Below, piece by piece: positions 50,377 through 58,598 of a DNA stretch of 64,000 nucleotides. The notes under the pieces are model-generated. The model was given only the letters and a program-made list of their open reading frames with translations. It did not search any database and was not told the DNA's origin. Position 1 is the first letter of the stretch. Each line of letters starts with the position of its first letter. Made by a program: the position numbers and the translations under genes. The stretch comes from 20CM-2-55-15 sp964633285 (GTDB taxonomy: Bacteria > Acidobacteriota > Terriglobia > 20CM-2-55-15), in assembly GCA_964633285.1 (NCBI GenBank), contig CAZWGA010000010.1:1-64000 (forward strand), in the 5' to 3' direction.

Positions 50377-51267
50377 TCAAGCAGGCGGGGCCACTACGGC
50401 ATCTTCATAGCGGAAGCGGCGCCGAAAAACACTTGAAAAAATGAATATGTCCATCGCTTGCTCGTATTGCTCACGGGTTATAGCGGGATCGAGCCGCCAT
50501 GTTCCGAGCTGCTGGTAACGATAGACGGCGGCGGTCATCGCATCGCTGGAAATCCCGGCAAAGAAGGGCGCCTCCTTTTCGGCAATCTCGCGCGCCGGCG
50601 CCTGGATCACGAACTGAAGAGCACGCCGGTAGGCTCGCATGAACGCGACGGCCTTCGCCGTTTTCAGGAATTCCTTCGTCGCCATGAGGCTGCTGAATGC
50701 GACCGGCGGAACGGGGTCGCCCATCGCGGCGACAATCCTTCCGATTCCATCGGCTTCGAGTTGCTGCGGCGCAGGTCCCTGAAGGTGTACGTAGTCGCCC
50801 TGTCCGGCGCGAAACACTTTTTCCATCGCCTCAGGCGAGCCGGCGTCGATCATCTCAATCCGATCGACATCCACGCCCACCTTATGCAGGCCATACTTGA
50901 GCATCGCAAAGGGCTGTTGCGCGTGGTCGGCCACAAGTCTGGATCCCTCGAGGTGCTTCCATTCGAATGTTCCTTTGCCGGGACGCGCAGTAATGAAGAA
51001 TCCATCACGTTGATTGATTTGAGCGAAATGAACCGGAATGTTACTCACGCCTTTCGATAATGGATCCCAACTCGTGGACACCGCCGCCTGCATGATGTCG
51101 ATCTCACCTTCCCGAAACATTTCGTAGATATTCCGCTCGGGCGGCTTCTGGAAGTAAGTCGTGGCGAGTCCTTCCTGCTTCAAAAAACCACCGGCAATCG
51201 CAGCAATGAGCGGGCTGTAGAAAACCGAATGGCGATACACCATGATGCGTAATTGATCTTCGGGCAT
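50377..51267 (-). CDS. NMT1/THI5-like periplasmic-binding-fold protein, no signal peptide
   Basis: 296 residues with the substrate-binding fold of the SsuA/TauA family: FYSPLIAAIAGGFLKQEGLA at the start, DIMQAAVSTSWDP, MDAGSPEAMEKVFR and ATKEFLKTAKAVAFMRAYRR. Unlike the importer protein at 3.3-4.3 kb it has no signal peptide or lipobox and no permease or ATPase genes nearby. It is either a cytoplasmic ligand-binding or enzyme-like protein, or a lone binding protein. It ends 48 bases before the LemA gene and starts 8 bases after the cNMP-DUF1003 gene. Confidence 0.75.
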   Translation of the reverse strand: MPEDQLRIMVYRHSVFYSPLIAAIAGGFLKQEGLATTYFQKPPERNIYEMFREGEIDIMQAAVSTSWDPLSKGVSNIPVHFAQINQRDGFFITARPGKGTFEWKHLEGSRLVADHAQQPFAMLKYGLHKVGVDVDRIEMIDAGSPEAMEKVFRAGQGDYVHLQGPAPQQLEADGIGRIVAAMGDPVPPVAFSSLMATKEFLKTAKAVAFMRAYRRALQFVIQAPAREIAEKEAPFFAGISSDAMTAAVYRYQQLGTWRLDPAITREQYEQAMDIFIFSSVFRRRFRYEDAVVAPPA

Positions 51268-51275
51268 GACTTTAG

Positions 51276-52160
51276 CTAGCGGGGTTTTCCGAATCGAGCC
51301 GGATGATCGTGCTCATCGCCGCGGCCGGATTCCATGGCTTTCCTTATCTTCGAAAACTCTTCGAGCATCTTCTCATGAAGGCGGTCGGTCTTCTCGTGCA
51401 GGTAGGCAACTTCCATTTCGGCCTTCACGTTCACTTCATAATCGATATTGGACCGTACGCGGTCCTTGTCGGCTTGCCGGTTCTGGCTGATCAGCACGAA
51501 GATCGAAAGGAAAATGGCTTCGAGCGATACGATCATCGTGAGCAATCCGAACGGGTACGGATCGAATTGACGGATTCCAATGTTGACCGTATTGATGGCG
51601 ATCCAGATCAGAAACCACGCGGTATTGATGGCGAGGAAAGGCATGCTGCCGCTGAACCACGCGATCCAGTCGGCCACGCGCTGGATCACGGTCAGTGTTT
51701 CTTCGACTTCTTCGTTCACGTTACGGGAGACTCGCGTCCGAAGAATGTCGTCCGCTTTACGAATCATTGCGCCCATTGCCGCAATCATGTCGAGAGCGGC
51801 ATCCGGCTTCTTTTGAAAAAAAAGCAGAAGATTGTCGCGATTGAGAACGATCAATTCGGTGTCTTCAAGAGCAACAGCGGTGGCCGTGCGCGGCCCCTGG
51901 TCCAGCATTGAAAGCTCGCCGAACAAATCTCCCGGGCCGGCTTCGGTCAATACGATCTTCTCGCCCGCCACATTACGGATGAAGATTTCGACCTTGCCGC
52001 TTCGAACGATATACAACTCATCGCCGCGGTCGCCGGTTTCAAAAAGTCTTGAACCGGCCTTGAAGTCGATTTGATCGATGAGCCTGGCAAGCGCTTTTCG
52101 ATCTTCTTCGTCGTGCAGTTCGAAGAACTGAATTTCAGCCAGAATCTGATGATCAATCAC
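51276..52160 (-). CDS. Cyclic-nucleotide-binding protein with DUF1003 membrane domain
   Basis: 294 residues. Residues about 15-130 form a cNMP-binding domain (GDELYIVRSGKVEIFIRNVA, GDLFGELSMLDQGPRTATAVA); residues about 160-240 form DUF1003 with two membrane helices (FLAINTAWFLIWIAINTVNI and SLEAIFLSIFVLISQNR). The C-terminus is a coiled-coil helix. The start is GTG. DUF1003 proteins are membrane proteins of unknown role; here cNMP binding may gate them. The substrate-binding-like gene downstream follows at 8 bases. Confidence 0.85.
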   Translation of the reverse strand: MIDHQILAEIQFFELHDEEDRKALARLIDQIDFKAGSRLFETGDRGDELYIVRSGKVEIFIRNVAGEKIVLTEAGPGDLFGELSMLDQGPRTATAVALEDTELIVLNRDNLLLFFQKKPDAALDMIAAMGAMIRKADDILRTRVSRNVNEEVEETLTVIQRVADWIAWFSGSMPFLAINTAWFLIWIAINTVNIGIRQFDPYPFGLLTMIVSLEAIFLSIFVLISQNRQADKDRVRSNIDYEVNVKAEMEVAYLHEKTDRLHEKMLEEFSKIRKAMESGRGDEHDHPARFGKPR

Positions 52161-52194
52161 GTGGTCTTTCTATCACAGAGTTCTGGAAAAAGCT

Positions 52195-52365
52195 CTACCC
52201 GTGAACGGCTTTTGTGTCCACCGGCTTATCGATACCGAGCGCATTCGCGATTTCGTCCATGAGCTGCTCTTTGTGCTTGCCGTGGACGCCTTCGATCTCA
52301 GGAAATTTCAGGGCCTCCTCGCGCAATTTGAGGACGGTCATCTTCTCCAGATCTTTCCATTCCAT
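52195..52365 (-). CDS. 56-residue Rho-N/SAP-like small protein
   Basis: A small gene between two larger ones: MEWKDLEKMTVLKLREEALK is followed by FPEIEGVHGKHKEQLMDEIA, a pattern like the N-terminal domain of transcription terminator Rho (helical nucleic-acid-binding fold). GGAGGA lies 9 nt before the ATG. It is complete at 56 residues, too short to be a Rho factor itself. Confidence 0.7.
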   Translation of the reverse strand: MEWKDLEKMTVLKLREEALKFPEIEGVHGKHKEQLMDEIANALGIDKPVDTKAVHG

Positions 52366-52473
52366 AACAAATCCTCCGGAGCAAATGGTTGTGTTTCGGA
52401 TTTAGTGTGCGGAACGTTTATCACAAAAAACACATGAACGCCAATAATCGGCAGGAATCTCAGCTATAACATC

Positions 52474-52502
52474 TTCCGATATATCGTTTACTGATATATA
52501 AT
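52474..52502 (+). promoter_or_regulatory. Promoter with palindromic operator candidate
   Basis: TATAAT (52497-52502) is a full-consensus -10; TTCCGA 17 nt upstream is a weak -35. The palindrome CGATATATCG (52477-52486) lies partly in the spacer, and GATATAT repeats at 52478 and 52493. This looks like a repressor site, for example for a PadR- or AT-rich-binding regulator. It controls the TIGR03435 unit that follows. Confidence 0.5.
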
Positions 52503-52528
52503 CCTCATCCGTATTCAGGAGGTCTGCC

Positions 52529-52798
52529 ATGCGATCGTTTCGATTCCCCCGTTCGACAATGGTTTTGATGGTACTGATCCTTGCGGGCATCATTTTTGCG
52601 ATTGATAAGGCCCAGGACGTCCAGCGGCTTTATTCCGGAAGCCCGAGTTCGGCTGACGTGCCGGGCCTGTATGGTGTCTTCGTGGTACTGGCTCTCGCGT
52701 TCGCCTGCATCGGCGCGCTTGGCTATGTGGTGCTCTACGCCCTGCGACAGTCTGGAACGCAGCGGCTCATGAACGTCCGGACATGGGGGGCGAGGTGA
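52529..52798 (+). CDS. Small two-helix membrane protein
   Basis: 89 residues with two hydrophobic segments (STMVLMVLILAGIIFAIDK and GLYGVFVVLALAFACIGALG). No family recognised. AGGAGGT lies 6 nt before the ATG. Its stop overlaps the next start (GTGA), so it is cotranslated with the TIGR03435 protein and may anchor or regulate it. Confidence 0.65.
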   Translation: MRSFRFPRSTMVLMVLILAGIIFAIDKAQDVQRLYSGSPSSADVPGLYGVFVVLALAFACIGALGYVVLYALRQSGTQRLMNVRTWGAR

Positions 52799-53691
52799 AT
52801 TCCATTCTTGTTCTTCTTGTTGGGTTGTTGTTTCAGGCAGCGCCGCAGTTCGAAGTTGTTTCGATCAAGCCGAACACGAACGGTCCCGGACCTTCCATAA
52901 TCAACATGCCGCCGACAGGCAGAGCGAATCTGACGAACGTCACTGTCCGGATGATGTTGAGAACGGCCTATCGTTATCAGGACTACCAGATCATCGGAGG
53001 ACCGGGCTGGGTGAATACCGATCAATTCGACATCCAGGCGAGACCGGCGCCGGACTACCAGCCTGAAACATACGCTCCCTGTTTCGGTGCGGATTGCCCT
53101 TTTTCAAAAGTTCAAATCATGATGCAGGGGCTTCTCGCCGACCGCTTTCAGCTCAAAACACACCGTGAAACCCGGGAACTTCTTGTCTATGAGCTGACGA
53201 TTGGAAAAAGCGGATTCAAGCTGAAGGAAGTTGCGGCGCCGCCTCAACGTGGCGCCGGAACTCCTCCACCACCTCCTCCGCCGCCTCCAGCTCCGGGAAC
53301 GCCGCCGCCCAATGATCCGTCAAAACTCCCGATTGCGCCGCCCGGAGCGATGATGAATTTTCCATTTGGTCTGTCAGCGTCTGCTGTTCAGTTTGGAGTC
53401 CTGGTCTCCGCGCTGTCGCAGATTCTCGGCAGACCCGTCATCGACAAGACGGGAATCAAAGGCTATTACGATTTCAGAATGGCATACAGCCGTGAAGGAA
53501 TCCCGAACGCCGGCATTCTGCCTCCGCCCGGAAACCCCGACGGGCCGGGTGCTGGAGCGCCGATCGCGTCCGACCCGGCGCCATCGATATTCACGGCGCT
53601 TCAGGAACAGATCGGCCTGAAGCTGGACTCGACAAAGGGTCCGGTTCAGATCATGGTCATCGACAGCGTGCAGAAGCCGGCTGAAAACTGA
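52795..53691 (+). CDS. TIGR03435 family secreted protein
   Basis: 298 residues. The signal peptide is MNSILVLLVGLLFQAAPQ; the hallmark segments are FEVVSIKPNTNGPGP, ANLTNVTVRMMLRTAYRYQD and QGLLADRFQLKTHRETRELL. This family is almost confined to and amplified in Acidobacteriota; its role is not known. A Pro-rich stretch (PPPPPPPPPAPGTPPP) lies near residue 155. The GTG at 52795 is preferred to the ATG at 52783 because it gives a clean signal peptide and couples to the upstream stop. Confidence 0.92.
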   Translation: MNSILVLLVGLLFQAAPQFEVVSIKPNTNGPGPSIINMPPTGRANLTNVTVRMMLRTAYRYQDYQIIGGPGWVNTDQFDIQARPAPDYQPETYAPCFGADCPFSKVQIMMQGLLADRFQLKTHRETRELLVYELTIGKSGFKLKEVAAPPQRGAGTPPPPPPPPPAPGTPPPNDPSKLPIAPPGAMMNFPFGLSASAVQFGVLVSALSQILGRPVIDKTGIKGYYDFRMAYSREGIPNAGILPPPGNPDGPGAGAPIASDPAPSIFTALQEQIGLKLDSTKGPVQIMVIDSVQKPAEN

Positions 53692-55191
53692 TCACGGAAC
53701 GAGCATTCGAATCATTCCATCCTGCCTCGATGTGAGAAGCAGTTCGCCTTCGCGGGTACGGCTGATATGCAGATCCGCTCGGGAAATGCTCGTGCCCATC
53801 GTCTTATCGACAAGCTCCTGGAACGACACATCAACCCGCTTACCGCTTGAATCGCGGACGTACAGTTGAATTTCTTCAATCGGAGCCACCGTGCGCGGGA
53901 TGCCGTCATCCGCTTTTTTCAACGCGGTGAGATCGCAAGCAAACAAACGGCCCCGTTGAATATCGCCAAAAACGAATTTGCCGCGCAGTGCGGCGATGCG
54001 GCCGTGATAAGCGAATCCGTCGCTGACGGATCTCCCTTCGTCGTGGTCATACATCGCAACGGGATAAATGAAACCGTCTTTCCGGCGTCCATCCAGAATC
54101 TCAGCGGCAAGAGGAAACAGTTCGTTGAGCGCGCCGCCACGCGATCTGCCGTTTTCCCAGATTCCTTCGCGTTTCATCCAGCCGTAGTTTCCGCCATTGC
54201 GAACGATATTGATTTCTTCAACGTTGTCCATGCCGATGTCGGACGCGAACATGGTTCCATCAACATCCCAGGAGAGCCGGTGCGCATTCCGGAAGCCATA
54301 GGCATAGATTTCACCCAGCGTTTTCGGGTCGCCATCCGCGGCGAATTTGTTCGCCATCGAAATCGTGTAGTCTCCCAAACCCTTCACGCCTTTGGTTACT
54401 GACGGGCTGCGCGGATCGAACCTCAGAATCGCGGTAATGATGGAGTCGAGCCGCTGCGTCTGGGCTGGATTGCTCGCATTGGGTCCTCCGCCATTGCTGA
54501 ATCCGTGATCGCTGCCGCTTGTGTACAACAGGCCGTAGTCCGCATCGCCGGGCTTCGCTGTTGGATTGAATTCGACTGCGCCCATCGGATGCGTGAGGTT
54601 CATGACAACGTGCGCCTCGCGAAGCAGTTCGCGTCTCGTGCCTTCGAAGACATCGGCCGCCGGATCGGTCGCATGCCATTCCGTGATGATGTTGTGGTAA
54701 GTGACATCTTTCAATTCGAAGCCCGGAGGAATGAAATTGGGCGTCTTTGGATTGCCCGGACCACGTTCGGCGTGCACTGTGTAGAACAAGCCGTTTCGCG
54801 CAAATTCCGGATGAAAGACGAATCCGATGAATCCACTCTCCAACCGGTTGTAAACCGCGCGTGGAAATGTCGCGGCGAGGTCGGCATAGACGTGGGGCTG
54901 ATTGTTCGAATCGATCCGGTAGAGGAACCCGCGTGAATCGTTGGCGAATCGGCGGCCATCCGGAAGATCGCGCACAAAACTGATCCGCGCCCAACCCGAG
55001 GGTGAAACATCCTGATCCACCGGACGAATTGCGCGCGTATCCGGGAACCGCATGACATCCTTGATCTCGACGGCAAGACCATGCTTCTCAATGGGAGATG
55101 GAATCGGGTTGCTTGTCATTTGTGCTTCGATCGCGACCGCAATCGAAGCTACCGCGAGGCCCACAATGACGAGCAGCAGCCATACGCGCAT
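53692..55191 (-). CDS. Soluble PQQ-dependent sugar dehydrogenase family protein
   Basis: 499 residues with a signal peptide (VWLLLVIVGLAVASIAVA). The fold is the six-bladed soluble glucose/sorbosone dehydrogenase type: GFIGFVFHPEFARNGLFYTV, the LDSIITAILRFDPRSP segment, IYAYGFRNAHRLSWD and the blade near PVAMYDHDEGRSVSDGFAYH. The ATG at 55191 is preceded by GGAGG, chosen over the frame start at 55203. It is the fourth PQQ-type enzyme in the window but is unlike the other three. It oxidises a sugar or aldose in the periplasm. Confidence 0.87.
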   Translation of the reverse strand: MRVWLLLVIVGLAVASIAVAIEAQMTSNPIPSPIEKHGLAVEIKDVMRFPDTRAIRPVDQDVSPSGWARISFVRDLPDGRRFANDSRGFLYRIDSNNQPHVYADLAATFPRAVYNRLESGFIGFVFHPEFARNGLFYTVHAERGPGNPKTPNFIPPGFELKDVTYHNIITEWHATDPAADVFEGTRRELLREAHVVMNLTHPMGAVEFNPTAKPGDADYGLLYTSGSDHGFSNGGGPNASNPAQTQRLDSIITAILRFDPRSPSVTKGVKGLGDYTISMANKFAADGDPKTLGEIYAYGFRNAHRLSWDVDGTMFASDIGMDNVEEINIVRNGGNYGWMKREGIWENGRSRGGALNELFPLAAEILDGRRKDGFIYPVAMYDHDEGRSVSDGFAYHGRIAALRGKFVFGDIQRGRLFACDLTALKKADDGIPRTVAPIEEIQLYVRDSSGKRVDVSFQELVDKTMGTSISRADLHISRTREGELLLTSRQDGMIRMLVP

Positions 55192-55243
55192 AAACACCTC
55201 CACTTACTGTCAGTAGAGGACGCTTATAACACTGAAGGGAGTG

Positions 55244-55268
55244 TGTAGTCGCGGGCTTTATGCCCGCG
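55244..55268. repeat. Dispersed 25-bp hairpin repeat, copy 2
   Basis: Same element as at 144-168 with one base changed in the loop (TTTAT for TTTAC); stem CGCGGGC/GCCCGCG is intact. It lies between two minus-strand genes rather than at a convergent border, so if it acts as a terminator it would end the M48 protease message or protect the next one. Confidence 0.8.
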
Positions 55269-55276
55269 ACCCACTG

Positions 55277-56644
55277 TCAGCGGAATCTCAGACTATCGAT
55301 GAGGTCTTCAAAGGCGCGCCCATACTGGTTGAAATCATTTTGAGGAGCGACGCCCACGAAGTAATACATCTCGCCGTTAGGATCAAGTACCGTGACAATC
55401 CAGTCCGTCTCCCGGCCGCCGGCCGGCGATTGATTGGTTGCTTCCGTGAGATAACCCTGGCGGCCGCCCGCGCGGATCCGTTCATGGCTTCGAGTGATTC
55501 GCATATTCGAGTTGGACCGCTGCAGATCATTCAGAAGCTGATCCGTCGCTTCTTCGAGGCTGATGCGGCCCTGGCCGTGATAATCCGGCTCGAACATCGA
55601 AATCATCATTCCATACGCAAGGGCGTTGTTGATGATGCCTCCATCGGGCGCAAGCGTCATTGCACTGCCCTGTCCGTATTGGCGCCAGTTATCGGGATAA
55701 CGGAACTGGATGTCCTGGCCGTTGTACGTACTCAACCGGCCGGAAGGAGCACTGGGTCTCCCATTGCGATTATTTGCCGGCTGATTAGCGCCCGATGCGT
55801 TTCCTTTGCGAGGAGCGGGCATGCCTGCAAGCAGGTTTTTTACAGTGTGAAAATCGGGTGAATCTTTTCGGGCATTCGAGGGGATCGATCCCAGCCTGAC
55901 GATTTCATGTTGAACGTTCGAGATCCGGTTTTCCGGATTAGGATGATCGCTGAAGAATTGAATCGCGCGGCCTTTGCTCTCGTTTTGTATTTTTTCGAAG
56001 AATTCCACCATGGCCCGAGGATCGTAGCCGCTGTCGTAGAGGATCTGAGTTCCCATCAAGTCCGCCTGGCTCTCCGCATCGCGAGAATAGTGCAGGAGAA
56101 GCGAACTCGCGCCAAAACTAATACCGAGTTGCGTAAGAACGCCGATCATCGAATTGTTTCCAACGGCTCCTCCGAGGATCGATAACGGTACCTGTGTGAG
56201 ATACGCCTTCGACGCTTGATTCGTACCATGGCGCAATACGACGTGGCCGATTTCATGAGCCATGACTCCGGCAATCTGGGACTCTGTGTCTGCTGCATCG
56301 ATGGCGCCACGGTTGATGTAGACATATCCGCCAGGAAGAGCAAACGCATTAATCGCCGTATCGTTCACGATCTTGAATTGAAATGGATATTTTTCACCAG
56401 GCGCGTGCGCTGCGAGGTTCCTGCCGAGCGCATCGATGTAAGCCGTTGCCTGCCGGTCGTTCAGAATCTGCAATTCGCTTTCGGCCTGCCGGGAGACCTC
56501 GCGGCCCATATCGACATCCTGTTGTGCCGAGAACAGGTTGAATCCCGGCTTCAATTTCGTGCGTTGGTCGGCGGCAGACGCCACCGATACCGTGATCAGA
56601 GTGAGAACGAAGATGTATCCAATTGCGCCGTTTTTCCGAAGCAT
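55277..56644 (-). CDS. Secreted M48 family metalloprotease
   Basis: 455 residues with a signal peptide (IGYIFVLTLITVSVASA). The zinc motif AGVMAHEIGHVVLRHG is near residue 135; the third ligand Glu follows in RDAESQADLMGTQIL. A DUF-like C-terminal domain (about 310-455, FRYPDNWRQYGQGSAMTL) completes the protein, as in BepA/YfgC-like outer-membrane quality-control proteases, but TPR repeats are absent. The ATG at 56644 follows GGAGGG; the TTG at 56650 is rejected. Confidence 0.87.
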   Translation of the reverse strand: MLRKNGAIGYIFVLTLITVSVASAADQRTKLKPGFNLFSAQQDVDMGREVSRQAESELQILNDRQATAYIDALGRNLAAHAPGEKYPFQFKIVNDTAINAFALPGGYVYINRGAIDAADTESQIAGVMAHEIGHVVLRHGTNQASKAYLTQVPLSILGGAVGNNSMIGVLTQLGISFGASSLLLHYSRDAESQADLMGTQILYDSGYDPRAMVEFFEKIQNESKGRAIQFFSDHPNPENRISNVQHEIVRLGSIPSNARKDSPDFHTVKNLLAGMPAPRKGNASGANQPANNRNGRPSAPSGRLSTYNGQDIQFRYPDNWRQYGQGSAMTLAPDGGIINNALAYGMMISMFEPDYHGQGRISLEEATDQLLNDLQRSNSNMRITRSHERIRAGGRQGYLTEATNQSPAGGRETDWIVTVLDPNGEMYYFVGVAPQNDFNQYGRAFEDLIDSLRFR

Positions 56645-56766
56645 GGTCAATGGCCCTCCGGAGCCCGATATATAGAAATAGACGAATGTCGCGGCAATTA
56701 GGATTCAGGATTATCTGAGTTCTACAATTCCTGTATCTTGTATGGATACTTCCGGAGACACCATTA

Positions 56767-58491
56767 ATGCAAATGCTTCTTTTGGTCGTTCTGTTGTTCC
56801 AGGGGATACCTCAGACGGTACAAACAGCATCCGTGGAAGGGATTGTCGTCAAGATCGGAACGGGTGAGCCTGTGTTTCGTGCTCAGGTGGTGTTGTCCGT
56901 CGTTGAAGGTCCCATAAGAGGAACGCTGGCAGCGACGACGGACGGCAGTGGGAAATTTGCCGTAAGCAACATTCCCCCCGGCCGGTATCGTATCTTCGCA
57001 AGCCGCGATGGCTACGTTCGCGCGGAATATGGCCAGCGCACTCCAGGCGGAAGCGGGAAGGTCTTGACATTCGTCGCAGGCCAGCAGCTTAAGGATGTTT
57101 TGCTTCCGTTGACGGCGACCAGCACGATTTCAGGACGTGTGTTTGACCGTTACGGCGAGCCCGTCGTCAACACGAACGTCCAGGCTCTCAAATACCGGTA
57201 TGCGAACGGTCAGCGCGTGTTGGCGACTGTTCAGAGCGCTCGCACCAACGATCTCGGCGAATACCGTCTGTATTGGTTGCAGCCCGGCAAGTACATCGTC
57301 AGCGCAACGCCTCCGTTAGGCCCTCGAGTGGATGGAAACTTCATCATGCTGGAAAACGGCGCGGCTGTCAGTGTTATTGCGAGCCCCGTGGACGTTATCC
57401 GGCTAAACGGAAATGCAGCGGCATCGTTGGGAATCGTTCCCTCAAATGAGGTCGGGCTCACGGTCTATTATCCTGGAGCGACGGATGCGGGAAGCGCCGC
57501 ACCTGTCGATTTGAAACCGGGTGTCCATTTTGCCGGCGTGGATTTCACGATTGTTCCGGTTCGCGCGGTGAACGTGCGCGGGCGAGTGATCAGCAGTACA
57601 ACAGGTCAGAGACCGCGCGGAGGTTCCGTCATGCTGGTGTCGCACGGAACTGGCGGAACTGTTTCGCAACGCAACGCTACGATTTCAGCATCAACAGGCG
57701 ATTTTGAGTTCGAAGGCGTTGCGCCGGGCTCGTACGAGATCGTCTCTACCTCCAACGATCCGACCATACCGGGCCTCGCGGGCAGGCTCAGCGCTCGCAT
57801 CACTGTCGAGGTCGGAAACGTTGATCTGGACAACGTTTCGGTGATCCTGCAACCGGGCTTCAAAGTGGCGGGAAGATTACTGATCGAAGGACAGCCGGCC
57901 AAAACCACGCAGGGCAGCCCGGTTATCCAGGTCAATCTCCGGCTCGATCCACCCGTGAATGGGCCCGGGTTCCCGCCAACGGCCGGCACGGTGAATTCCA
58001 CAGACGGATCTTTTACAGTTACCGGCGTGAGTAGCGGAACCTATCGAGTCGCCGTGACCAATCTTCCGAAGAATGCGTACGTTAAATCGGCTTTGCTCGG
58101 CGGAACAGAAGTTCTCAATGCTGGTGTGCGAATCGACGGAGAACCCGGCGGAGCGCTGGAAATACAGATCGGACAGAATCCCGGAACTTTTGATGCGGCG
58201 GTTATCGACGACAATCAGGAAGCGGCATCCGGAGCAACAGTTGTCCTCGTGCCGGATCCTTCACGCCGCCAGCGGCAGGATGCCTATCGCAGTGCGACCA
58301 CGAATGAATCCGGCCGAGTCCATTTTGAAGGCGTCATTCCAGGCGATTACAAAGTGTTTGCGTGGGATGAAGTGGAATTCAGCGCATGGCAGGATCCCGA
58401 CTTCATCAGGATGTACGAGGACCGCGGCAAACCCCTCCGCATCCTGGAAAATGGGACCGCTTCCGGTGAGTTGCGCCTGATCAAGCAGTAG
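56767..58491 (+). CDS. Carboxypeptidase-regulatory-like secreted protein
   Basis: 574 residues with a signal peptide (LLLVVLLFQGIPQTVQ). Several CarboxypepD_reg-type beta modules follow: GSGKFAVSNIPPGRYRIFAS, NDLGEYRLYWLQPGKYIVSA, GDFEFEGVAPGSYEIVSTSN and ESGRVHFEGVIPGDYKVFAW. No catalytic domain is present; such proteins are usually surface or envelope proteins and, in this phylum, often belong to larger TonB-type sets. CGGAGA precedes the ATG. A TACAAT -10 lies at 56723-56728. Confidence 0.82.
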   Translation: MQMLLLVVLLFQGIPQTVQTASVEGIVVKIGTGEPVFRAQVVLSVVEGPIRGTLAATTDGSGKFAVSNIPPGRYRIFASRDGYVRAEYGQRTPGGSGKVLTFVAGQQLKDVLLPLTATSTISGRVFDRYGEPVVNTNVQALKYRYANGQRVLATVQSARTNDLGEYRLYWLQPGKYIVSATPPLGPRVDGNFIMLENGAAVSVIASPVDVIRLNGNAAASLGIVPSNEVGLTVYYPGATDAGSAAPVDLKPGVHFAGVDFTIVPVRAVNVRGRVISSTTGQRPRGGSVMLVSHGTGGTVSQRNATISASTGDFEFEGVAPGSYEIVSTSNDPTIPGLAGRLSARITVEVGNVDLDNVSVILQPGFKVAGRLLIEGQPAKTTQGSPVIQVNLRLDPPVNGPGFPPTAGTVNSTDGSFTVTGVSSGTYRVAVTNLPKNAYVKSALLGGTEVLNAGVRIDGEPGGALEIQIGQNPGTFDAAVIDDNQEAASGATVVLVPDPSRRQRQDAYRSATTNESGRVHFEGVIPGDYKVFAWDEVEFSAWQDPDFIRMYEDRGKPLRILENGTASGELRLIKQ

Positions 58492-58598
58492 GAATCTGAG
58501 AGCGCGCTCTCAAATTTCCCCATCCAACGTTCTGATTCCTGCGTAGAGTCAATGAACATGGCTCCGTCGAGGGCCAGACTTGTTACTATTTGTCCGCA

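Noticed and set aside
50377..51267. Thi5-type thiamine-pyrimidine synthase
   Set aside because: The Cys-rich motif needed by THI5 suicide enzymes is not present; only the binding-protein fold is shared.
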